Numbered from the stretch's first letter, positions 1-8,487 are shown. The stretch is DNA of 41,642 bases from an uncultured bacterium (GCA_902803165.1 CADCOS010000051.1:1-41642), one strand, 5' to 3'. Notes: a model not told the origin generated them from the sequence alone. Numbers and translations are program-made.

Positions 1-1671
1 CAATGAGAAAATCATTGTTGTAGCACCAACAACAGCCGTACCGATAAGTACAGGTTTTGAAGTTGCTTTAAACGTATTTCCTGCGCCATCATTTTCTTCC
101 AAGAATCTCTTAGCATTCTCAAAATCAGGCTTAAATCCGTAGTATTTTTCAATACCTGATGCAACATCCGGAACTTCTTCAATCAATGATAATTCATATA
201 CTGATTGAGCGTTATCCGTAACAGGTCCGTAAGAGTCTACTGCAATGGTTACAGGTCCCATTCCCAAGAAACCGAATGCAACAAGACCGAATGCAAATAC
301 CGAAGGATAAATCATTGTTTCTTCAGGAATATATAAGCTTGCAAAGTAAGCCAATCCCATCAATAATACAACAATTGCACCAATCCAGAAACCGGAGAAG
401 TTTCCTGATACAATACCCGAAAGTATTGTCAAAGATGCACCGCCTTCTTTGGAAGCAGTTACAACTTCGTGTGTATGCTTAGCATGAGGGCTTGTAAACA
501 CCTTCGTCGCTTCAGGTATAAGAGCAGCGCCCAAAGTACCGCAAGAAATTATTATTGATAGAACTAACCATAAATTGTCAGGAAGTTCACTCAACAGTGC
601 TTTACTTACGCAGAATGTCATTATTATTGATAATATTGAAGTAATCCAAACCAAATTAGTTAAAGGAGCTTCAAAATCAAATTTCTTAGCAGCATTTGCA
701 TAGACTTTTGTAACCAAACCGTTAAACCAATAAGAAACAACTGATGTGATAATCATCAGGAACCTCATTGTAAAAATCCACGCAAGCAACTGTACTTGAT
801 AATCTTTAAATACACCGAGAAGAATGAAGCTTACAAGAGCAACACCTGTTACACCGTAAGTTTCAAATCCGTCTGCTGTAGGTCCGATTGAATGACCTGC
901 ATTATCACCCGTACAATCGGCAATAACACCCGGATTACGAGGATCGTCTTCCTTAATACCGAATTGAATTTTCATTAAGTCAGAACCGATATCTGCAATT
1001 TTTGTAAAGATACCGCCTGCTACACGAAGAGCTGACGCACCTAATGATTCACCGATAGCAAAACCTATAAAGCAAGCTCCGGCAAGTTCACCGGGAACAA
1101 ATAAAAGAATTACAAGCATCATAATTAGTTCTATTGAAACCAAAAGAACACCGATACTCATACCTGCTCTAAGCGGAATATTCATAATATCCAACGGTTT
1201 ACCTTTTAATGCGGTAAATGCTGTTCTTGAATTAGCAAGAGTATTCATTCTTATACCAAACCAAGCTACAAGGTAAGAACCGAGAATACCCAAAACTGAC
1301 CATCCCAAAATAATTCCTACGGAAGACAGTTTCATACCCTGCAAATACCAAAAGTAAAATGCAATACATAAACCAATCAAAACTTCTAATGCAAGAAGGA
1401 ATTTTCCTTGTTGAATTAAGTAAGTTTTACAAGTTTCAAAAATTGTGTTACCTACTTCTTCCATTTTTGCATGGACAGGCACCTTCTTAACACGGAGAAA
1501 CTCAATAAGTCCGAATATTACACCGATGACAGAAACGATTAAGCCTATAACCAAAAGGTTATAGCTGTCAACGCTTGCTGCTTTAATATTCGGAACAACA
1601 AGAGAAGCTTCACCCGCAAAAGAAGGAGCACAAATCATTGCAAGCAATGATGAAATCAAAAATTTTTTCAT
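1..1671 (-). CDS. hppA: Membrane-bound ion-translocating pyrophosphatase, 3' part cut by window edge
   Basis: This is a membrane pyrophosphatase that couples PPi hydrolysis to H+ and/or Na+ pumping. The first 557 codons are present and the C-terminal part lies beyond base 1. The ATG at 1671 follows a GGAGAG ribosome site. Residues 1-19 look like a cleavable signal peptide, and many hydrophobic helices follow. The substrate loop is recognisable at 227-272 (ADIGSDL, KEDDPRNPGVIADCTGDNAG, TADGFETYG), and a second conserved loop reads AVDSYGPVTDNAQSVYEL. The pattern DCTGDNAG.S.GPTADGFETYG fits the divergent Na+-regulated/Chlorobium-Bacteroidetes type better than the plant type. Residue 260 is His where mPPases normally carry Asp (GDNxGD), see findings. 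Ion specificity cannot be decided here because the C-terminal part is missing. Confidence 0.95.
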   Translation of the reverse strand, partial: MKKFLISSLLAMICAPSFAGEASLVVPNIKAASVDSYNLLVIGLIVSVIGVIFGLIEFLRVKKVPVHAKMEEVGNTIFETCKTYLIQQGKFLLALEVLIGLCIAFYFWYLQGMKLSSVGIILGWSVLGILGSYLVAWFGIRMNTLANSRTAFTALKGKPLDIMNIPLRAGMSIGVLLVSIELIMMLVILLFVPGELAGACFIGFAIGESLGASALRVAGGIFTKIADIGSDLMKIQFGIKEDDPRNPGVIADCTGDNAGHSIGPTADGFETYGVTGVALVSFILLGVFKDYQVQLLAWIFTMRFLMIITSVVSYWFNGLVTKVYANAAKKFDFEAPLTNLVWITSILSIIMTFCVSKALLSELPDNLWLVLSIIISCGTLGAALIPEATKVFTSPHAKHTHEVVTASKEGGASLTILSGIVSGNFSGFWIGAIVVLLMGLAYFASLYIPEETMIYPSVFAFGLVAFGFLGMGPVTIAVDSYGPVTDNAQSVYELSLIEEVPDVASGIEKYYGFKPDFENAKRFLEENDGAGNTFKATSKPVLIGTAVVGATTMIFSL

Positions 1672-1726
1672 AATAACTCTCTCCTTTATAGTGTACTTCC
1701 AAAGTTAAACACTAAACTACTCAATC

Positions 1727-1755
1727 ATTATATATAATAGAGCCAAATATTACAA
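1727..1755 (-). promoter_or_regulatory. Putative sigma-70-type promoter of hppA
   Basis: On the minus strand TTGTAA (1755-1750) and TATAAT (1732-1727) are separated by 17 nt. The predicted transcript starts near 1720 and would carry a leader of about 50 nt. That leader contains a short inverted repeat (TAGTGT/ACACTA) ahead of the ribosome site. Confidence 0.55.
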
Positions 1756-1852
1756 GTAAAAAAACATTATTTTTTATTTGTTACAAATTGTGAACGACAT
1801 GGACAATTATTTTATGCTTATATACTTTATATATGTATATGAGGATATAATT

Positions 1853-2974
1853 ATGGCAATGAACGTAAACAATCAAAATTTGAATGCTAAAAATATTTTC
1901 GCAGCACTTGATGCAAAAGACGGAAAACAGGACGGTAAAGTACAAAAATCTGTTTGGAACGCTTTTGCAGAAATATCGGGCGGAAACAAAATAAGTAACT
2001 ATATAGAAGAGAAAAACGGCGTAAATGCTATAGGCAAATACTTGGCGAATGCTAATGATACAGTTAAAACAAATATTATGAGCTATCTTGGCGGATTGGT
2101 AAAACCGGAAGCAGAAACAAAAGCTCCAAAAACAACAAATACAACACCTGTAAATAAAACAACCGAAACAAGCGTTGTATCAAAGAAAGTAGAAAATAGT
2201 AATAAAACACAGTCCGCAGAGAATGTTTCATTAGAAGGAACAGAATACAAAAAAGAATATGATATGATTAAAACCTTAGTTGATTTTTACGGATACAAAG
2301 TCAGCGAAGAAGATTGCATAAAATTTGCAAAAGAAGTTTATACACAATGCGAACGTTCTCATGTATCGCCGGAAGCTGTAATTTCAATAATATGTATTGA
2401 ATCTAATTTTAGCAGAAAGCCTGCAGACAGAGGCAGTAAAGGTGTAATGCAAATTACCGGTATTACGATAGATGATATGCTAAAGCACAAAGATACTTAT
2501 GAAAAATTGGATTATCGACTATATAAAGAAGTAATGTATGATGCCAACGGAAGGAAACGCAGCAAAAGCGAGATATTGAAAAAATGTTATGAAGAACCTG
2601 AATTTTGTATAAAAGCAGGTATATTATGCTATAAGAGAAAAGAAGTTAAAGCCATTTGCCAAGAAACAGGATATGATGTAAAAGATGTTGCACAAGCACC
2701 GCAATATTTTAAAAATCAACTGACAGAAGCACAAAGAAAACATATACAAGAACAAACTTTCTACTACTATAACGCTAACAACCACAAAGGCGGAGCATCA
2801 TACGTCAATCGTCTGAAAAAACACGGTATTGACGTTCCGGCAAACGTTGAAGTCAGGGAAGGTTACAGAGCCGAGGCAACAAGAAATTATGAAATGCTTG
2901 GCGGAAAATATGACAAAGTACCTCAACCAAAAATTTCTATATATGATAACGAAGCTGTAGAATTAGTATTCTAA
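1853..2974 (+). CDS. Lytic transglycosylase-like (SLT domain) protein with EF-hand-like N-terminal motif
   Basis: The protein has 373 residues. The C-terminal half is a soluble lytic transglycosylase fold: the catalytic Glu would be E183 in CIESNF, followed by GVMQIT (197-202), and later YYYNANNHKGG matches the Y/N-rich substrate segment. Such enzymes cleave the MurNAc-GlcNAc bond of peptidoglycan. The N-terminus (residues 15-80) has a Ca-loop-like string DAKDGKQDGKV resembling an EF-hand/dockerin loop, and a Thr/Lys/Glu-rich linker (85-125) joins the two parts. I chose ATG 1853 because it follows a GAGG site. An in-frame upstream start at 1778 has no ribosome site and adds a poor leader. No Sec signal peptide is visible, which is odd for a murein enzyme. 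The 3' end overlaps the convergent queA by 4 nt. Confidence 0.8.
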   Translation: MAMNVNNQNLNAKNIFAALDAKDGKQDGKVQKSVWNAFAEISGGNKISNYIEEKNGVNAIGKYLANANDTVKTNIMSYLGGLVKPEAETKAPKTTNTTPVNKTTETSVVSKKVENSNKTQSAENVSLEGTEYKKEYDMIKTLVDFYGYKVSEEDCIKFAKEVYTQCERSHVSPEAVISIICIESNFSRKPADRGSKGVMQITGITIDDMLKHKDTYEKLDYRLYKEVMYDANGRKRSKSEILKKCYEEPEFCIKAGILCYKRKEVKAICQETGYDVKDVAQAPQYFKNQLTEAQRKHIQEQTFYYYNANNHKGGASYVNRLKKHGIDVPANVEVREGYRAEATRNYEMLGGKYDKVPQPKISIYDNEAVELVF

Positions 2975-4014
2975 CAAATAAACATACAATCGCCGTAGCT
3001 GTAGAATCTGTATTTATTCTCTATCGCTTCTTTGTAGGCTTCAAAGATAAAATCTTTACCTGCCAAAGCGCTAACGAGCATCAAAAGCGTTGATTTCGGA
3101 AGGTGAAAATTCGTTATTAATTTATCTACGACTTTGAATTCATAAGGAGGGTAAATAAAGAGTTCGGATGCGGATTTACAAGCCTTTATTTCTCCGAACT
3201 GCTGATATGCCGTCTCTAAAGTTCTGACGGTTGTTGTCCCGACAGCTACAAGCTTTTTGCCTTCTTTTTTTGCCTTATTTATCAAATTAGCTGTTTCTTC
3301 GGATATTTCAAAGGTCTCCGAATCCATTTTATGCTCCAAAACATTTTCGCATTTTACAGGGCGAAAAGTTCCTATTCCTACATTTAAGGTTACATATCCG
3401 ATTTCAACACCTTTTTGAGAAAGCTTTTCCAATATTTCGGGAGTAAAATGCAGTCCCGCCGTTGGCGCTGCCACTGAGCCTTCGTCCTTAGCATAAACCG
3501 TTTGATATCTTTCAAAATCCAGCTTTCTCAAATCTTCATCCGCCATTTTCCTTTCAATATACGGCGGAAGCGGAATATTTCCGACACGATGAAGGATATC
3601 CAACAGGTTTCCTTCATGAATCATTTTTACAAGCCATTTTCCGTCATCAGGAAGAGGTTTAATGATTTCAACCGATAACTCCTCACTCACCTTTATTATC
3701 GTGCCTTCTTTTACTCTCTTTGAAGGACGAATCAGAACTTCCCATTCATTATTTGAATGTTCTTTCAGCAAGAAAACCTCTATTTTTGCGCCTGTATCTT
3801 TATACCCGTAGAGCCTTGCAGGCATAACTTTTGTATTATTAAGTATCAAAATACAGTCATCATTTATTAAATCGACTATGTCATAAAAATGTTTATGCAA
3901 AATTTGATGATTTTCTCTGTTCAAAACCATCATTCTGGAATCTTGTCTTTTTTCTGTCGGCTTTTGAGCTATCAATTCTTCCGGCAAATTATAATCAAAT
4001 TCGGACAGTAACAT
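2971..4014 (-). CDS. queA: S-adenosylmethionine:tRNA ribosyltransferase-isomerase
   Basis: QueA transfers and isomerises the ribosyl group of SAM onto 7-aminomethyl-7-deazaguanine at tRNA position 34, giving epoxyqueuosine. The 347 residues match the usual family length. Family signatures include DYNLPEELIAQKP at the N-terminus, NNTKVMPARLYG, GSVAAPTAGLHFT, YVTLNVGIGTFRPV and TNFHLPKSTLLMLVSA. The ATG at 4014 follows a GAAAGG site. The gene lies 34 nt downstream of manC on the same strand and is probably cotranscribed with it. Another queuosine gene, queE, is in this window at 36.6 kb. Confidence 0.97.
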   Translation of the reverse strand: MLLSEFDYNLPEELIAQKPTEKRQDSRMMVLNRENHQILHKHFYDIVDLINDDCILILNNTKVMPARLYGYKDTGAKIEVFLLKEHSNNEWEVLIRPSKRVKEGTIIKVSEELSVEIIKPLPDDGKWLVKMIHEGNLLDILHRVGNIPLPPYIERKMADEDLRKLDFERYQTVYAKDEGSVAAPTAGLHFTPEILEKLSQKGVEIGYVTLNVGIGTFRPVKCENVLEHKMDSETFEISEETANLINKAKKEGKKLVAVGTTTVRTLETAYQQFGEIKACKSASELFIYPPYEFKVVDKLITNFHLPKSTLLMLVSALAGKDFIFEAYKEAIENKYRFYSYGDCMFIC

Positions 4015-4048
4015 CTTTAACCTTTCACCCCGTCAAACAATATCCGCT

Positions 4049-5440
4049 TTAAACTCGCCCGTACATATCTTCGTAACGAATAATATCTTCTTCTATCAGT
4101 AAATCGCCTTTTTGAACTTCAACTATTTTCAAATCTTCTTCATAAGGATTTTGAAGCGAATGAATGGCTTTTACAGGAATATCTACGCTGTGTCCCGGAC
4201 TCAAGAACAAGTCTTTACCTTCCAAAACAACTTTAGCTTTACCTTCCAAAACAACCCAGTGTTCACTTCTGTGTTCATGCGATTGCACTGATAATTTTTG
4301 CCCCGGATTAACGTGTATCATTTTGGTCAAAAATCCTTTTCCCTCGCCTAATACCGTGTAATAACCCCAAGGACGATAAACCGTTTTATGAACTTTGTGA
4401 GTATTATCATTTTGTTTTTTCAACGTATCGTATATTTTTTTTACTTCCTGCGTTTTATCGGATTTGCATGCCAGTATTGCATCTTCTGTCTCAACGAGAA
4501 CTATATCTTCCAAACCGATTGTCGCAACAAGTTTTGAAGAAGAATAAACGAAAGAGTTTTTGGAACCTTCATCTATAACATGTCCTATTTTAACGTTTCC
4601 GTTTTCATCTTTTTTACTGACATCATAAATAGATTTCCAGCTGCCCAAATCATTCCAATCACTTTTTAAAGCAACAAGAGCAATTTTGTCCGACTTTTCC
4701 ATTATCGCATAGTCTATTGATATAGCCGGCATCTTGTCAAATTCTGTATAAGGAATTTCGGAAGATTTTGTAAAATCGAAATTTTTAAGCTTGTCATAGA
4801 TTTCGGGAGCTTTTTTAGAAGCTTCTTCCAACAATACGGAAGCTTTAAACATAAATATTCCGCTGTTCCAATAATAATTTCCTTCTTGTAAATATTTTTG
4901 AGCTGTTTCAAAATCGGGTTTCTCAACAAATTTATTAACTTTAAATCCGTCAAAAAGTTTAACTTCAGAAGTATTTATATAACCGTAACCTGTTTCAGGA
5001 TAAGAAGGTTTCACACCAAATGTAACAATATATCCTTGTTCTGCAAGTATTTCACCCTCTTTTACGGTTTGAGAAAATAATTTAACGTCTTTAATTGAAT
5101 GATCGGAAGGAACAACAAGTATAACAGGATCTGATTTAGATGTTTCGGCTATAAATTTTGCTCCCAAAACTATTGCCGGCGCAGTATTTTTAGAGATAGG
5201 CTCCGACAAAACAAGGGGATTTTCACATAAAGACGAAAGCTGGTATCTCACATTTGAAACGTGTTTTACACCGGTCATACTAATAATATTATCGGAAGGA
5301 ATAACGTCTTTTAATCGCAAAAAAGTCGACTGCAGCAAACTCTCGGAATTTTGAATATTTAAAAGCTGCTTCGGATACAGTTCTCTCGATAACGGCCAAA
5401 GCCTGCTTCCCGAACCGCCTGCCAGTATTAATCCGTACAT
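4049..5440 (-). CDS. manC: Mannose-1-phosphate guanylyltransferase / mannose-6-phosphate isomerase
   Basis: This is a bifunctional type II enzyme of 463 residues. The N-terminal nucleotidyltransferase begins LILAGGSGSRLWPLSRE..PKQLL (pyrophosphorylase signature at 5-25) and makes GDP-mannose from mannose-1-phosphate and GTP. The C-terminal cupin (about 350-460) carries YRPWGYYTVL, NPGQKLSVQSHEHRSEHWVV and the isomerase metal-binding His residues. GDP-mannose feeds LPS, capsule or exopolysaccharide sugars. The ATG at 5440 follows AAGGAG. It could be annotated as cpsB, algA or xanB, and the family does not separate these names. The isomerase activity is inferred from the cupin and has not been shown. 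Confidence 0.95.
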   Translation of the reverse strand: MYGLILAGGSGSRLWPLSRELYPKQLLNIQNSESLLQSTFLRLKDVIPSDNIISMTGVKHVSNVRYQLSSLCENPLVLSEPISKNTAPAIVLGAKFIAETSKSDPVILVVPSDHSIKDVKLFSQTVKEGEILAEQGYIVTFGVKPSYPETGYGYINTSEVKLFDGFKVNKFVEKPDFETAQKYLQEGNYYWNSGIFMFKASVLLEEASKKAPEIYDKLKNFDFTKSSEIPYTEFDKMPAISIDYAIMEKSDKIALVALKSDWNDLGSWKSIYDVSKKDENGNVKIGHVIDEGSKNSFVYSSSKLVATIGLEDIVLVETEDAILACKSDKTQEVKKIYDTLKKQNDNTHKVHKTVYRPWGYYTVLGEGKGFLTKMIHVNPGQKLSVQSHEHRSEHWVVLEGKAKVVLEGKDLFLSPGHSVDIPVKAIHSLQNPYEEDLKIVEVQKGDLLIEEDIIRYEDMYGRV

Positions 5441-5562
5441 AATTTTCTCCTTAAAAATTCCTTCTCTCGGACATTACAAAATTATTTTAACATAAATAAC
5501 TCTATGTTAGTATTAATTATAAGGCAATTATATACAATGTTACACAAATATTTGCTAAAACA

Positions 5563-5625
5563 GTCATGCTGAATTTGATTCAGCATCTTACAAGTTCTCA
5601 GATTACGAAACAAGTTCGTAATGAC
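5563..5625. repeat. 63-bp compound palindromic element (MITE/REP-like)
   Basis: The element is bounded by GTCAT (5563) and its complement ATGAC (5625). Inside are two perfect hairpins: 9-bp arms with a 3-nt loop at 5566-5586 (ATGCTGAAT/ATTCAGCAT) and 8-bp arms with a 5-nt loop at 5602-5622 (ATTACGAA/TTCGTAAT). It sits in the gap between the divergent manC and DUF554 genes. The words resemble the dispersed GTCATGCTGA...TTCAGCAT repeats known in many bacterial genomes. No second copy was noticed in this window. Confidence 0.6.
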
Positions 5626-5706
5626 AATATTACCGGAATTCGTCAAAATTTTTGTGCAAAATATATAATTACCAATTATCAAATATGTAAATTTAGGAGA
5701 ATTCTG

Positions 5707-6393
5707 ATGTTCGGAATTATAGTAAACACAGTTGCAATTATAGCGGGAACAATTATCGGCAGCATAACTAAAAAAGGGATAAAAGAAGAATATCATTCGG
5801 CGCTTTTTAATGCAATTGGGCTTTGCGCAGCATGTCTCGGCATTTCAACATTCGTAAATAATTTACCGAAAAGTCAATATCCCGTGCTTTTTATAATTGC
5901 TATGGCAATAGGGACACTTATCGGCACAACATTAAATTTAGACGGAAAATTTCAAAATTTAACTTCTAAAATAGGCGGAAACGATTTTTCAAAAGGTTTA
6001 TCTACTGCCATTCTGTTATTTTGTATAGGGACTTTGTCCGTACTCGGACCTGTACAGAGCGCATTGTTTGGAGATTACACATTTTTATTTACGAATGCAG
6101 CTCTTGATTTTGTCACATCTATAATTCTTTCTTGCGCTTACGGATTTGGAATTATGTGGGCGGCACTTGTATTATTCCTCTGGCAAGGTTCAATATATGT
6201 TTTCAGCCTATTTGCAGGACAATATATCTCAGAAAACTTTTTCTGTGAACTATCAATAGTCGGAGGCTTATTAATTTTAAGTTCAGGACTCGGAATTCTT
6301 AAAATTAAAGACTTAAAAACAATGAACATGATTCCGTCCTTGTTTGTCGTCCCGATATTATGGATAATTATTCATTTGTTTAAAACTTTTTAG
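5707..6393 (+). CDS. DUF554 family integral membrane protein (YdfK/YqgA-like)
   Basis: The product has 228 residues and about six to seven hydrophobic segments, beginning MFGIIVNTVAIIAGTIIGS. Conserved DUF554 features include the Gly-rich first helix, NAIGLCAACLGIS, GTLSVLGPVQSAL.GD and the C-terminal GGLLILSSGLGIL.IK. The function is not established; members are proposed transporters. The ATG at 5707 follows a TAGGAG site, and upstream in-frame codons lie inside the palindromic repeat, so they are not a real start. The stop overlaps the convergent zupT stop by 4 nt, and no terminator separates the two genes. Confidence 0.85.
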   Translation: MFGIIVNTVAIIAGTIIGSITKKGIKEEYHSALFNAIGLCAACLGISTFVNNLPKSQYPVLFIIAMAIGTLIGTTLNLDGKFQNLTSKIGGNDFSKGLSTAILLFCIGTLSVLGPVQSALFGDYTFLFTNAALDFVTSIILSCAYGFGIMWAALVLFLWQGSIYVFSLFAGQYISENFFCELSIVGGLLILSSGLGILKIKDLKTMNMIPSLFVVPILWIIIHLFKTF

Positions 6394-7199
6394 CACCCGT
6401 TTAGAAGCAAAAGACTTGCCCAAATAATAATCATTCCGGACATTATTCCCGTTATTGCGTAATGCCAATCACCATATTCATGAGAAAGCGGCAGCAAAGT
6501 ATCAAATGAAATATATATCATAATGCCGACAACCGCAGCCATTGAAAGTCCGACAAATACTTGAGGTAAGAAGAATTGAAGCAACAGCATTCCGATTATC
6601 GCTCCGATTGGCTCGGTTATACCTGTCCAAAAAGAATACCATATTGCCATACGCTTTTTACCTGTTGCATGATATATCGGAAGCGCAACAGCAATACCTT
6701 CCGGAATATTATGTAAAGCTATAGCAAAAGCGATAGAAATACCTATTGCCATATTTTGAGAAGTAACAAGGAATGTCCCCAAACCTTCAGGGAAGTTATG
6801 TATTGCGATAGCAATAGCCGTAAGCAATCCAGCCCGTTTAATTTTGTGTTTATGCTTACATTTAATATCTTCAGGTGAACAATCTTCAGTAAAATCATCC
6901 TCTTCAACGTGATCAGGAATAAATTCATCAATAAGCTTTGATATCAAAACGCCTGCAATAAATCCGCAAAAAAGAATCCAGTGATATTTTACAGGGTAAT
7001 GTGTTTTCAATAGATTTTCAGCCGTTGTCAAAATTTCCGTTAAGGACACAAATATCATAACCCCGGCTGAAAAACCAAGTCCGAGCGACAATATTTTTAA
7101 ATTATTTTTATTTACAAAAAACGTTATAAACCCGCCGATAAGAGTTGCTAAACCGGCTAAAGCACTCATTAAAAGAGATATCTGCCAATTTTCAAACAT
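6390..7199 (-). CDS. zupT: ZIP-family zinc/divalent metal transporter
   Basis: A 269-residue inner-membrane importer for Zn2+ and possibly other divalent metals. Eight hydrophobic segments are visible. The two family metal-site motifs are HNFPEG (134-139) and HNIPEG (163-168), followed by SFWTGITEPIGA in the next helix. The cytoplasmic loop at 92-120 is rich in Asp, Glu, Cys and His (EFIPDHVEEDD...CKHKHK), as is usual for ZIP proteins. The ATG at 7199 follows AAGGA. A promoter lies just upstream (7224-7252). I saw no clear Zur-type operator. Confidence 0.93.
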   Translation of the reverse strand: MFENWQISLLMSALAGLATLIGGFITFFVNKNNLKILSLGLGFSAGVMIFVSLTEILTTAENLLKTHYPVKYHWILFCGFIAGVLISKLIDEFIPDHVEEDDFTEDCSPEDIKCKHKHKIKRAGLLTAIAIAIHNFPEGLGTFLVTSQNMAIGISIAFAIALHNIPEGIAVALPIYHATGKKRMAIWYSFWTGITEPIGAIIGMLLLQFFLPQVFVGLSMAAVVGIMIYISFDTLLPLSHEYGDWHYAITGIMSGMIIIWASLLLLNGC

Positions 7200-7223
7200 A
7201 ATTAATTCCTTACTACCGTTCGG

Positions 7224-7252
7224 ATTATATCACGAAGAAACTCCCACCGCAA
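7224..7252 (-). promoter_or_regulatory. Putative zupT promoter
   Basis: The minus strand carries TTGCGG (7252-7247), 17 nt, then TATAAT (7229-7224), which places the start about 20 nt before the zupT ATG. The -10 is perfect and the -35 only partial. Confidence 0.5.
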
Positions 7253-7279
7253 AAATCTCATCCTACGTATGGACGATAT

Positions 7280-7308
7280 TTGATAAATTAAGCTTTAGAA
7301 GTTTAATA
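7280..7308 (+). promoter_or_regulatory. Putative promoter of candidate small RNA
   Basis: TTGATA (7280-7285), 17 nt, TTAATA (7303-7308) on the plus strand. An 18-nt spacer would give TAATAA instead. The predicted start near 7315 precedes a structured, non-coding stretch that ends in a strong terminator at 7374-7403. Confidence 0.4.
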
Positions 7309-7314
7309 ATCTGC

Positions 7315-7403
7315 CGATATATAAGATATGGAAAACCTAATAAGGTTTTTCATACCTCCTCCCCAAGTCTGGTAGCCGTTCTCTAATGAAACGGCTTTTT
7401 TTT
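7315..7403 (+). ncRNA. Candidate small RNA, CU-rich seed between two hairpins
   Basis: There is no coding potential here. A 12-bp stem with a 4-nt loop (7327-7354, one G-U pair) is followed by an unpaired C-rich run (CCTCCTCCCC, 7355-7364) complementary to Shine-Dalgarno sequences. A rho-independent terminator follows (AGCCGTT/AACGGCT, 7374-7396, then eight Ts). The layout of hairpin, anti-SD single strand and terminator hairpin resembles cyanobacterial Yfr1 in plan but not in exact sequence. The plus-strand terminator cannot serve zupT or lpxK, which are both on the minus strand. Transcription is inferred. Confidence 0.4.
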
Positions 7404-8421
7404 ATTTTAAAAGTTTTTCAATGTCGAAAGCCGTTTTCAATTTAAGTGCGAAAATATTTTCTCTTCCCAAAAGAGCAAGTTTAACCGCATCTTTTTCTGT
7501 TGTAACAATGTTTCCTTGAATGTTTTTAATATCTTCGGCCGTATATTTATGATGGTCGTCAAACGTAATTTTGTCTTTTATTACATAATCATTTTCCAAA
7601 AAATTATAAAATTGTTCAGGCTGTCCTATAGCGGAAAGTGCAGTAATTTCAACTCCTTTTTCGAGATGTTCGCCTGTCATAATATTATAGATATAATCAG
7701 GTTCTGTTTTGCATATAATTACATCGCCGTTGAAATCTTTTTTTAATTCATTTATATACTCTTCCGCAGCATCATGGTTAGTATTTTTACTTACAACAAT
7801 AACTTTATCAGCTCTTCGTATGTTATTCGCACTTTCTCTTAACGGTCCCGCAGGAAGTTCGCATCCGTTTCCAAACCTTTTTTCCGAATCGACAAGTACT
7901 ATATTCAAATCTCTGTATATTTTTCTGTGTTGAAATCCGTCATCAAGAATAATTTTTGTTACTCCCAGATTTTTCACCGCATATTTGGCGGCTTTATACC
8001 TGTCAGAACAGGTTAAAACAGCACACATATTAAGATTAACTGCCAGCCAATATGGTTCATCACCTGCCATATCAGCTTTGTAATACAAATTTATACCGTC
8101 AGATATTACATTTACCTTTTTATTATCAAGTTTTCCGCCATAACCCCTTGATATTATACAAACACGTTCATTCTTTTCAACAAAATATTTTGCCAAAGCA
8201 CACACAACAGGTGTTTTTCCTACTCCGCCCGTTGTAAGATTTCCTACTGATATTACGTAAGCGTTCGCTTTTTGCGGGTTTAAAATACCTCTGTCATACA
8301 AAAAATTTTTTAACCCTGAACCGATTGAATAAAAGCCTGAACAAAGTTTCAGAATACAAAACAAAATTCCCTTAGGTTTTTCGGCATAATGGATTTTTGT
8401 AATTTCTGTTTTTAAATTCAT
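7402..8421 (-). CDS. lpxK: Tetraacyldisaccharide 4'-kinase
   Basis: LpxK phosphorylates the 4' position of the lipid A disaccharide at the inner membrane, using ATP. The 339 residues match the family. The P-loop is GNLTTGGVGKTP (60-71), preceded by the typical N-terminal hydrophobic stretch and YDRG. ISRGYGGK and LDDGFQHRKIYRDLNIVLVD are the other two family signatures. Its presence is direct evidence for an LPS-bearing outer membrane. The ATG at 8421 has GGAG upstream. The neighbours are not other lpx genes. Confidence 0.95.
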   Translation of the reverse strand: MNLKTEITKIHYAEKPKGILFCILKLCSGFYSIGSGLKNFLYDRGILNPQKANAYVISVGNLTTGGVGKTPVVCALAKYFVEKNERVCIISRGYGGKLDNKKVNVISDGINLYYKADMAGDEPYWLAVNLNMCAVLTCSDRYKAAKYAVKNLGVTKIILDDGFQHRKIYRDLNIVLVDSEKRFGNGCELPAGPLRESANNIRRADKVIVVSKNTNHDAAEEYINELKKDFNGDVIICKTEPDYIYNIMTGEHLEKGVEITALSAIGQPEQFYNFLENDYVIKDKITFDDHHKYTAEDIKNIQGNIVTTEKDAVKLALLGRENIFALKLKTAFDIEKLLK

Positions 8422-8481
8422 TATTTACTCCTTCAGACAAAAAAATCATATCAAAATTAACAGCTTAACGCAAACTTATGA

Positions 8482-8487
8482 TATAAT
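8482..8487 (+). promoter_or_regulatory. -10 element upstream of the vWA gene
   Basis: TATAAT stands about 30 nt ahead of the GTG start at 8518. No convincing -35 is seen at the right distance. Confidence 0.35.

Noticed and set aside
1780-1797. Imperfect palindrome GTTACAAATTGTGAAC before the transglycosylase gene
   Set aside because: The arms mismatch at two of six positions and no regulator is recognised. Such short AT-rich palindromes are expected by chance.
1778-1852. Longer N-terminus for the transglycosylase-like protein
   Set aside because: No ribosome site precedes the start at 1778, and the added residues are not a good signal peptide. ATG 1853 has GAGG at a proper distance.
5482-5796. 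Open frame of 104 codons on the minus strand between manC and the DUF554 gene
   Set aside because: It runs through the palindromic repeat and into the DUF554 coding region, with no ribosome site and a nonsense-like composition.
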